Shown here: positions 1-6,890 of the stretch, one piece after another
How positions within the stretch are numbered: the first letter of the stretch is position 1
How the letters are laid out: every line of letters starts with the position of its first letter
Assembly (NCBI GenBank): GCA_002726495.1
Contig: PBTH01000054.1
Location: forward strand, 1-40,049
Length of the DNA: 40,049 nt
DNA from: Methanobacteriota archaeon
Lineage (GTDB): Archaea > Thermoplasmatota > Poseidoniia > Poseidoniales > Poseidoniaceae
Reading direction: 5' to 3'
Notes under the pieces: model-generated
The model's database searches: none
Told to the model about the DNA's origin: nothing
The model's input: only the letters and a program-made list of their open reading frames with translations
Translations under genes and position numbers: made by a program

Positions 1-1
1 C

Positions 2-784
2 ATTTTCCTCCTGTCGTATGCCGTTTATGGTGCGACTGTATCACCATCAGCCTACATCTATACCACCGATCCGACAGTGACTACAACCAACAGTTTGGAA
101 CAATCCGACGATGTTGTCAGATTGTACGATGAAGACAGCAATATTACGGTATGGGCATGGCAGGTGTCCGCTGATGGACAAAACCTAACCTGGGTCAATG
201 TTTCTGTCAGTGATATGTCCGACGGTTCTGTTCTCAAAGTGACCAATAACGGTAAACTCTACAGCCATCCTCAATTGGGCGCAATCTACACTTTGGAAAA
301 TCCACTTGAAGAAGAATTCTCATGTGCAGAATTATGTTTCCACAATCTAACTCATGAACGTATTTCAACAGATGGAGAGGACCTGGCCTTTTTTGGATTA
401 ACTTCGGTTGATCCAGCGCGTCGCTCCAACGGGTCTGTTTTTGCTCAAAGTTTAGCAGAAGCCAGAGTCAATGCTGCCAATGAAGTCAATTACACACATT
501 CACCTTCTGCAATTAGAATCGAAGTCATTGAACAAGGAAATCGGACGACGCAGCCTTTTATTGAGATTGAGACCGTTAATGAAGAACTGGCGAACGTAGA
601 AGTTTTTTCAGTGGATGCGGCCACTGAATTTGTTTGGGCACTTGCTGCCGTTGTGGGGTGCTTCTCAATTGTCCTCATTCCTTCATTCACCGTGTACTTC
701 GCAGCCCAAGCTAAAGAACGCAGGGATGAGGCGAAATTAGCATTGGCTAAAGAGACGGTAGAACAAAGCCTCACCGAGGAATAA
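2..784 (+). CDS. C-terminal part of a membrane-anchored extracellular protein (5' end outside window)
   Basis: The frame is open from base 2, so the gene very probably begins upstream. A GTG at 77 is possible, but the residues encoded before it (a hydrophobic run ending near YAVYGA) look like the end of a signal peptide. The body is Asn/Ser/Asp-rich with several N-x-S/T sequons, as expected of an exported domain. One hydrophobic segment near the C-terminus (about EFVWALAAVVGCFSIVLIPSF) is followed by a short charged tail rich in Lys and Glu, which implies an outside body and inside tail. No family is recognised. The next gene starts 55 bases downstream on the same strand. Confidence 0.7.
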   Translation: MFLLSYAVYGATVSPSAYIYTTDPTVTTTNSLEQSDDVVRLYDEDSNITVWAWQVSADGQNLTWVNVSVSDMSDGSVLKVTNNGKLYSHPQLGAIYTLENPLEEEFSCAELCFHNLTHERISTDGEDLAFFGLTSVDPARRSNGSVFAQSLAEARVNAANEVNYTHSPSAIRIEVIEQGNRTTQPFIEIETVNEELANVEVFSVDAATEFVWALAAVVGCFSIVLIPSFTVYFAAQAKERRDEAKLALAKETVEQSLTEE

Positions 785-839
785 CCCGGTTTTGTTTCAA
801 CGCCATTGCTCTCATATACATTGAGGTTATCTCATTGAG

Positions 840-3800
840 ATGACCGGTATGTTGATGAGACGAGCTATCCTTTTGGCGGCGCTGTTCATAGTGTCCGTTT
901 CAGGTCCTGTTCTTACGGAATTTGAACCTCAAAAAGTTGAGTCAAGTTCAGCGAAAGCAACAGGAGTGGATGTTACCGTATCAGGTGTTTCTGTTCAATA
1001 CACAAGCAGTACAGATAAATCGAGTTACGAGATGTTCTCTTCAAACTATCCAATATCCAATTTTAACAGACCAGCGATCCTGTATGTCATCGACACCATG
1101 GTCAATGTTTCCACAACATTAACAGTTGAAGTTGAAAATCTGGGGACTGCCAATTCAGGCGTCATCGACGTTAATGTTGTCCTCAAGCACAATGAATATT
1201 CATTTTTTGAACTCAACAACACCACGGTGCAAATGTCAGCATTAAACGGAGGCCAAACGAATACTGTCAATGTTGTATTTGCACCAGGTTATAGCGGTAA
1301 CCACACCCTTACAATAACAGCCACTTCAACAGTTTCAGATGACAACCCTTCGAACGATGCAGGGAGCAAAGGATTCACGGTCGGTTCGAATTATTTCAAC
1401 TGCGATACACTGTCAACCTGGACAACCGGAAATGAGTGGGGTGCAAGCATTGAGACTGCTATTTCAAAAGGAATGAGTTGCCACATAGGGAGAGGATCAA
1501 CTTCTACATACAGCAATGGACTAACAACATCCCTTATCTCACCACCAATGGACATGTCTGACGCAATATCCAGTCCACTTAGAACCAATGGATTTTCGTT
1601 TTTCTATACGGGTAGTACAGCCCAAAATGACGTATTGAAAATTTATGCAAAAACCAATCTTGGTGCATGGACTGAACTTTTATCCCTCTCAAATACAATC
1701 GATGGGGACTTTGGAGATGGTGTCAACTGGCAAACATTTAGCATATCTGACAAAGGTGCAGTCTCACCCTTGATTCCAATGACTTCAAACCTTTTACACT
1801 CAACAAGCCAGATAAAATTTGAATTCTCATCGGATGCATCGGGCAGCGATATTGGATATTGGTTGGACGATATTGTGTTTGTCTATGACCAAAAAGTAAG
1901 GATGAAAGAATACCAAGTTTCTGCACAAGGAGTAGCAACCAACGGAGCAACCCCCGGGGAATGGGGTAGCATCAACATGAAAATTGTCAATGATGGAAAC
2001 ATATCCGAGACATTTATTCCCTCACTACAAGGTCTTCCAAGCGATTGGAATGCATATTATTCTCGCTTATCTGGAACGAATTTCAACCCTGAGCAAGGTC
2101 TGACCGTCGCACCGGGTGCACCGGTTGAATTCCGCATCATGATCCAACCGGAAGAAAATGCCAGCATTGGCCTTCACCAAATGTCAGTATTGATTTCATC
2201 TCAACAATACGCATCAATTACAGCAACTCTGCCCGTTCAATTCCTTGTAAAGGCCGATAGAATTCCCGTTGTAACTCCACCGCCAATCCGACCTAGTTGC
2301 CCTCCTTCATACACTTGTACGTTCGAGGTTGGACTTGACAACATAGGCGACGCAACGGATGTTTTTGACATCAGTTATGATTCAGCAAGCCTCCCTACAG
2401 GTTGGGATGTAGGATTTACGTGGACCCAAGCCACCTCCATTCAGATTCGCCCAAATGAACCGACTTCTGCGTTGATGACCATGACGGTACCATCAGGTGT
2501 TGCACCCGATACAGTTGGTTCATTTGATTTCACAATGAGGGCTCAAAACGATTCATTGAGGACCGTTACAACAAGCATTGATATTTCCGCATCGATGGTA
2601 AGTGATGCTTCTGTTGACCTTGTATCCTCCCATAAAATGGACCGAATATACATCAATGCAGGTGAAGAAATTAAGTTAACATACGAGGTTTGGAACAACG
2701 CCAGTCGACAGGATATTTTTGACATCAGTGTACTTGTTGAAGACCAGGGTACATGGATTGTTGAACAACCGACGGGCCCACCTACAGTTCTCAATTCCGG
2801 CGGAAAAACGACATTTGATGTGTACATCACAGCTCCAAATAATGCACAAGCAGAAGACCGTGGACCAAGAATAACCCCCTTGCTGGAATCACAACGAAGT
2901 TTCATGACCATTCAAGGTGAAGAATTTGATTCTCTCAGAATTCGCACAACAGAAGATATCACGATTGAGACCGTCAACAGCCCGGCGAAATTAACACCTA
3001 GCATCCCCAATGTAGCCACGTTCCTTGTCACAAATAACGGCAACGGTGACACCAATGTCCTCCTCGAACCGATTGATTTCCCTCAGACATGGGATTGGTG
3101 GATGGTCATTGATGGTGAGAATCACACCGGCCCACTCAGCTTGACGGTTTCATACGACCTTGGCCACACCAAAGAAGTAGAACTCTGGCTGTTATTACCG
3201 ATGGAAGAATCGGCTGGTGAACGCCACACCATCCAAATTCGAGTGGATCCATTAAGCGGGCAACAGGACATGAACACCAGTGATAACACAGCAGAATTTA
3301 CCGCGATGACAGATGCGGTTCACAATCCGATTCTGTCGCTATTGTCAGGTTCAACCTCAACCATGGCTGGCGGTGTAATATCGGTACAAGCCCACATTGA
3401 AAACCAAGGCAATACATTCGATAATCGCCTATCGCTTCGAACAACTGTATATTCCACGCCATCCCTTGAAAACATCAAGAGTTTCTTGACTGTAGGTGGC
3501 GCCTCGAAGAACATCATTGACGAAGTACCACTCACATTATCTGCAGGGCAAGGTATGAATTTATCCGTGGATATCTTGGTGCCCGATGATGCATCTTTGA
3601 ACACTCGTTTTGTGATTCAATATGAGATACTCGGTTCAGTAGATGAGAATGGATTCCCAACTACCTTAACCGTTGAACATCTCGTGATTTTAGACTACCA
3701 ACGCCGTATTGATGCCTCGTTTGTAAGTGAATCAAACGAGAGTGTTGGTGATGGACTTCCAGCAAATATTTGGGCAAATCACACCTCTGTTTCAACTGTG

Positions 3801-4421
3801 AACGAATCCATGATTCTCACAGTCACTGCACCGGACGGCTGGCAAGTCACATGCGACAAAATCTTAGTTCCTGAAACAGGATTGGAATTCACCTCGTCAC
3901 CAGGTCACGTCAATAAGCAAACTACTCAGTCACTTTGTGAAATATTGCGATTAAAGGGCGTTTCTAATGGAGATGTTGTCTTTACCATTCGCAGCGGTGA
4001 CGGTTATCATGAAATGACTCAAACAGTTTCTGTCAGTTTTGATGTACCCGATGAAGATGCTGTATTTTCGAATGTGGAATTGATAGGTGGTGGACTGGGT
4101 GGTGTCGTGTTTATTTGTGTACTTTTGTTGTTCTTGAGACGAACACCGAACGACGATGAAAGTATATTGGAATTGGAAGATACGATCCAATCCTTGAACG
4201 GCCCCCCAACCAGCGGTCCACCTGTAAGCGGGCCACCAGCCAGTGGGGCAGTGGTGGAACAGCAAATGGCACCAGAACATCACGAATTAGAAACGACTCC
4301 AAAAGAGATCACACCTGTTCAATCCCAGCCTCCAACAATTCCCGAAACCGGCCTACCTCCCGGTTGGAGCGAAGAACAGTGGGCATACTACGGTCAACAA
4401 TACCTTGATGGAACCCTCTAG
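840..4421 (+). CDS. Large secreted, membrane-anchored beta-domain surface protein
   Basis: 1193 residues. An N-terminal signal peptide (about residues 5-26) precedes a CARDB-like beta domain (about 45-180). A jelly-roll/MAM-like region follows (about 185-350) and ends in an IGYWLDDIVFVYD stretch typical of concanavalin-like folds. Next come several NEW3/CARDB-type immunoglobulin-like repeats. A transmembrane helix lies at about 1081-1101. The cytoplasmic tail has a GPP-x-SG repeat and ends in a Trp/Tyr-rich motif, GWSEEQWAYYGQQYL. The role is probably cell-surface adhesion or substrate binding; no catalytic motif is visible. The start could also be the ATG at 849. The next small gene overlaps its end if that gene starts at 4408. 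Confidence 0.85.
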   Translation: MTGMLMRRAILLAALFIVSVSGPVLTEFEPQKVESSSAKATGVDVTVSGVSVQYTSSTDKSSYEMFSSNYPISNFNRPAILYVIDTMVNVSTTLTVEVENLGTANSGVIDVNVVLKHNEYSFFELNNTTVQMSALNGGQTNTVNVVFAPGYSGNHTLTITATSTVSDDNPSNDAGSKGFTVGSNYFNCDTLSTWTTGNEWGASIETAISKGMSCHIGRGSTSTYSNGLTTSLISPPMDMSDAISSPLRTNGFSFFYTGSTAQNDVLKIYAKTNLGAWTELLSLSNTIDGDFGDGVNWQTFSISDKGAVSPLIPMTSNLLHSTSQIKFEFSSDASGSDIGYWLDDIVFVYDQKVRMKEYQVSAQGVATNGATPGEWGSINMKIVNDGNISETFIPSLQGLPSDWNAYYSRLSGTNFNPEQGLTVAPGAPVEFRIMIQPEENASIGLHQMSVLISSQQYASITATLPVQFLVKADRIPVVTPPPIRPSCPPSYTCTFEVGLDNIGDATDVFDISYDSASLPTGWDVGFTWTQATSIQIRPNEPTSALMTMTVPSGVAPDTVGSFDFTMRAQNDSLRTVTTSIDISASMVSDASVDLVSSHKMDRIYINAGEEIKLTYEVWNNASRQDIFDISVLVEDQGTWIVEQPTGPPTVLNSGGKTTFDVYITAPNNAQAEDRGPRITPLLESQRSFMTIQGEEFDSLRIRTTEDITIETVNSPAKLTPSIPNVATFLVTNNGNGDTNVLLEPIDFPQTWDWWMVIDGENHTGPLSLTVSYDLGHTKEVELWLLLPMEESAGERHTIQIRVDPLSGQQDMNTSDNTAEFTAMTDAVHNPILSLLSGSTSTMAGGVISVQAHIENQGNTFDNRLSLRTTVYSTPSLENIKSFLTVGGASKNIIDEVPLTLSAGQGMNLSVDILVPDDASLNTRFVIQYEILGSVDENGFPTTLTVEHLVILDYQRRIDASFVSESNESVGDGLPANIWANHTSVSTVNESMILTVTAPDGWQVTCDKILVPETGLEFTSSPGHVNKQTTQSLCEILRLKGVSNGDVVFTIRSGDGYHEMTQTVSVSFDVPDEDAVFSNVELIGGGLGGVVFICVLLLFLRRTPNDDESILELEDTIQSLNGPPTSGPPVSGPPASGAVVEQQMAPEHHELETTPKEITPVQSQPPTIPETGLPPGWSEEQWAYYGQQYLDGTL

Positions 4422-4608
4422 GTACCGATGGGCAATGGCGACCTATCCACCTGCATGGTATGGATTATGGTTTTTTGTTGCTTTTTTTGGTGTGACGACC
4501 TGGTACCTTCGTAATTTTACAGAACGCATCCAAGCAACGAAAGCAGCAGCTTTGCTTGGCACTGCTTCGATGCTTGTCCTCGTAGCGTGGACATGGAGTG
4601 ATTTTTGA
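4408..4608 (+). CDS. Small two-helix membrane protein, function unknown
   Basis: About 66 residues if the ATG at 4408 is used, overlapping the end of the surface-protein gene, or 57 from the ATG at 4435. It shows two hydrophobic segments (around PAWYGLWFFVAFFGVTTWYL and AALLGTASMLVLVAWTW) joined by a short charged loop. The product is therefore likely an integral membrane hairpin. No family is recognised. Its TGA stop is part of the ribosome-binding site of the next gene, so the small gene is very likely real and co-translated with its neighbours. The start is uncertain. Confidence 0.6.
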   Translation: MEPSRYRWAMATYPPAWYGLWFFVAFFGVTTWYLRNFTERIQATKAAALLGTASMLVLVAWTWSDF

Positions 4609-4620
4609 GGCAGTAATATG
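4606..4620 (+). promoter_or_regulatory. Fused stop codon/Shine-Dalgarno junction (TGAGG-N7-ATG)
   Basis: The stop codon of the small membrane protein overlaps a GAGG ribosome-binding sequence, and the ATG of the PqqD-like gene begins exactly 12 bases after the T of the stop. The same geometry occurs at five other junctions in this window. It fixes the downstream start and suggests translational coupling. Confidence 0.75.
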
Positions 4621-5124
4621 GATGAAATTGCAGGATTAGCAGAGCATTCACTCGCACAGCAGTATCCGTGCAGAGTTCCTGTTTGGTGGGGTCGCCATGG
4701 AGAAATTGAGCGTGATTCTTCAGAAATTGGCGTGAGTGGAAGATTGGTGACTCTGCGTATTTCAAAGAATTTTAGACGGTTTGAGGGTCTAATGGCGAAG
4801 ATACTTCGTGCTCCAAAAGAGCTCAGGAGGCCGCTTGACAGAATGAACAGTACACTTTGGGAATTGTGTGATGGCTCAAGAACCTTCACAAGAATATGTA
4901 CCGAAATGAACCATTTGTTCAAAGAGGAAATTGCACCAGTTATTGCAAGAACTGCTGTTGCTCTATCGCTGTTTCAACAACATAACCTTCTCTTGATTTT
5001 GAACGAGCCTTTGGATGGTAGATGGAGCGTTGGCCCAGGAATTATACCGGAGAATCAAGAACTAGCGGACTTGGAAGAGGATTCAATCTATGACATTGAA
5101 TTACTCAGTGGCGAACAAGTGTGA
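4618..5124 (+). CDS. PqqD-like protein
   Basis: 168 residues. The middle (about residues 60-125) has the pattern of the PqqD fold: a basic lead-in, LDRMNSTLWELCDGSRTF, then a helical stretch with conserved hydrophobics ending in an LFQQHNLLLIL strand. PqqD-family proteins chaperone peptide precursors for radical SAM enzymes, and stand-alone homologues of unknown role are widespread. No radical SAM peptide maturase or obvious precursor lies beside it, so a role in peptide modification is only a guess. The N-terminal 55 residues and acidic tail are lineage-specific. It is translated from a fused stop/SD site and its 3' end overlaps the convergent ArsC-like gene by 24 bases. Confidence 0.6.
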   Translation: MDEIAGLAEHSLAQQYPCRVPVWWGRHGEIERDSSEIGVSGRLVTLRISKNFRRFEGLMAKILRAPKELRRPLDRMNSTLWELCDGSRTFTRICTEMNHLFKEEIAPVIARTAVALSLFQQHNLLLILNEPLDGRWSVGPGIIPENQELADLEEDSIYDIELLSGEQV

Positions 5125-5454
5125 CAACTTTGGCATCCCACCCAACAATTCCAACGGCCGGGCAATGATGACATGAACGCCATCGTCAAGGATGGGTCTT
5201 TGCAAAAATTTTGGATGATTTGACAGATAATCGATGATCATATCGTTTGAAGCATCTTGATCAATGGTTGTTTCCTTGCCCATACGAACGAAGTCGATTG
5301 CTTTGTGATTGGACCGGTTGATTAAATCAGCAATAACATCCATGTCAAGAGGATTCTTTTGATAATCCACAACAGTATGTTCAATGTTATTGTCCAAGAG
5401 AACATTCAATGCATTTCTTGATTTACTGCACCGGTTAAAGTGGTAGATGATCAT
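5101..5454 (-). CDS. arsC: ArsC/Spx-family thioredoxin-fold protein (arsenate reductase-like)
   Basis: 117 residues from the ATG at 5454, chosen because the protein then opens with the family's first strand, IIYHFNRCSKSRNAL. The catalytic Cys9 sits in the N-R-C-S-K-S loop typical of ArsC. Arg57, Arg86 and Arg99 have spacing similar to the arginines that bind arsenate in E. coli ArsC. The family reduces arsenate with glutathione or glutaredoxin, but many relatives act on other thiols, so the substrate is inferred. It is the last gene of a minus-strand operon with an FMN reductase and an FGE-fold protein. Its 3' end overlaps the PqqD-like gene. Confidence 0.8.
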   Translation of the reverse strand: MIIYHFNRCSKSRNALNVLLDNNIEHTVVDYQKNPLDMDVIADLINRSNHKAIDFVRMGKETTIDQDASNDMIIDYLSNHPKFLQRPILDDGVHVIIARPLELLGGMPKLSHLFATE

Positions 5455-5476
5455 GTTTTTGGACTCAATAGTAGGC

Positions 5477-6226
5477 TTATGATGTTGATTGTGGATCCCA
5501 AACCAAACGAATACCAATTCCATCACTGATTTTGGTTTCTTTTGATGATGAGCGCGCAGATGAGCGCGTTGAATCACTCTCAGTAAACCAAGAACCGCCC
5601 CTCGTAACGCGTCGTTCCGACGTTGGGGCTACAAGTGGTTGTTGAGTGCGGTGAGTATCATAATTAGCGACCCAATAATCAGAACACCACTCAGACACCA
5701 ATCCATTCATGTCATAGATCCCCCACTTGTTTGGCTTTTTCAGACCAACTTCCTTTGTTGTACTCCCTGCATTTCCTGCATGCCATCCATAGTCATTGAG
5801 CTCAACATCACGTTCACCAAACCACCATCGACCGTTGGTCCCACAACGAGCGGCATATTCCCATTCGGCCTCACTTGGCAACCTCCAAAGCCCAATCATA
5901 CCGAGGCGTTCGGTATCAGCATCCCTTTGGTTCAACATTCGTAAAAATTCTAATGCATCATGGTATGAAATAGATTCCACGGGTCGCAATCCCGCACTCC
6001 AACCTTCTTGGAATTTAGAAGGATTGGAACCCATTAAATCAAGCCATTGTGCTTGCGTAATCACCCTTTCACCGAGGAAATATGGTTGGGTAATTGCGAC
6101 CCTATGTGCAGGCGATTCTTGACGCGCACCGACTCCTGTGCTGTCACCCATAGTGAATTCACCAGGCTCTATCAAGCGATAGACACCGCCCCATGCATCC
6201 GTAAACGCTGGTCGTTCGCTCTCCAT
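5477..6226 (-). CDS. FGE-sulfatase fold (SUMF1/DUF323) protein, without the FGE cysteines
   Basis: 249 residues from the ATG at 6226, which sits 10 bases after the previous stop. The family signature is clear: GEFTMGD, a V-I-T-QAQW block, RPVESISYHDALEF, RLPSEAEWEYAAR, NGLVSEWCSDYW and VTRGGSWF. Formylglycine-generating enzymes need a C-terminal cysteine pair around the Y-R-C-A-A-R region. Here the matching stretch (ARSSSKETKISDGIGIRLV) has none, so sulfatase activation is unlikely. Relatives of this fold include EgtB-type enzymes and lectin-like binding proteins. It has no signal peptide, and it shares an operon with FMN reductase and ArsC-like genes. The exact role is unknown. Confidence 0.8.
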   Translation of the reverse strand: MESERPAFTDAWGGVYRLIEPGEFTMGDSTGVGARQESPAHRVAITQPYFLGERVITQAQWLDLMGSNPSKFQEGWSAGLRPVESISYHDALEFLRMLNQRDADTERLGMIGLWRLPSEAEWEYAARCGTNGRWWFGERDVELNDYGWHAGNAGSTTKEVGLKKPNKWGIYDMNGLVSEWCSDYWVANYDTHRTQQPLVAPTSERRVTRGGSWFTESDSTRSSARSSSKETKISDGIGIRLVWDPQSTS

Positions 6227-6236
6227 GTTAACCGAC

Positions 6237-6785
6237 TCAAGATTGAAATTTCTTTGTCGTGGAAAGAACCGACTCAACAAGGCCCTCCAAACGGCTTTGG
6301 AGAGCGTCGTCGTTCAATGTACCATCTTCCCCAAAGGCATCCTTCACATGACCGATGGCGAGTTGCTCCGGTACAGGCCATGCATGCAACCAGCGCAATG
6401 AGATTCTCATGTGATTCAATGTATTGGCATTGGTAACGCCTCCAAGATTTGACATCAATCCAAATACTTTCCCACCAACGTGCTTATCGTACATCCAATC
6501 GAATGTATTTTTCATAACTCCAGACATCGTGCCATGATATTCAGGAGATGCGACGAGAAATGCATCGCATTCCAACAAGAGCGATTGAAATTCTTGAACT
6601 GTAGGATGGTTCCAACATCCATCTTCACCAACAAGGGGAAGTGGTTTGTCGTTCAAGTCCCAAAAAATGACTTCTGCACCTTTGGATTCAGCGACTTTCA
6701 AAGCTTCATTCACGAGCATACCCGATTTTGAAGTACTTCGGTATTCGCCTGCGAGGCCCAAAACTTTGATTCCACTGTATGACAT
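6237..6785 (-). CDS. NAD(P)H-dependent FMN reductase family flavoprotein
   Basis: 182 residues from the ATG at 6785, which has an AAGG sequence just upstream; the longer reading frame lacks support. The flavodoxin-like fold opens with IKVLGLAGEYRSTSKS, the phosphate-binding loop for FMN. It contains the family's PEYHGTMSGVMKNTFDWM block, which lines the flavin and dimer interface. Such enzymes reduce free flavin, quinones, azo compounds or chromate with NAD(P)H. It is the first gene of a three-gene minus-strand operon ending in an ArsC-like gene, which suggests a redox or detoxification theme. The substrate cannot be read from the sequence. Confidence 0.85.
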   Translation of the reverse strand: MSYSGIKVLGLAGEYRSTSKSGMLVNEALKVAESKGAEVIFWDLNDKPLPLVGEDGCWNHPTVQEFQSLLLECDAFLVASPEYHGTMSGVMKNTFDWMYDKHVGGKVFGLMSNLGGVTNANTLNHMRISLRWLHAWPVPEQLAIGHVKDAFGEDGTLNDDALQSRLEGLVESVLSTTKKFQS

Positions 6786-6890
6786 AACCTTCGCAGAGTG
6801 ACTGAGTCTTTGAATGTAAGGATAGATTTGCTGCCCATCAAGAAGCAAGCCTTATGCGGAGTATAGTGTTCGTAGAAAACCGGTGAAACC
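6786..6890. promoter_or_regulatory. Divergent intergenic region (FMN reductase operon / TPR gene)
   Basis: About 105 bases between two divergent starts, so promoters for both directions must lie here or just inside the genes. An AGTATAGTG sequence at about 6860-6868 is a weak TATA candidate. A GGTGA ribosome-binding sequence lies just before the ATG at 6891. No clear operator palindrome is seen. Confidence 0.4.

Noticed and set aside
2543..2911. 122-codon minus-strand ORF inside the 1193-residue surface protein
   Set aside because: Antisense shadow of a well-supported gene, without a ribosome-binding site or a recognisable domain.
3951..4283. 110-codon minus-strand ORF
   Set aside because: Antisense to the C-terminal helix and Pro-rich tail of the surface protein; composition mirrors the other strand.
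4443..4922. 159-codon minus-strand ORF
   Set aside because: Antisense to the small membrane protein and PqqD-like gene, both of which have better starts and family signals.
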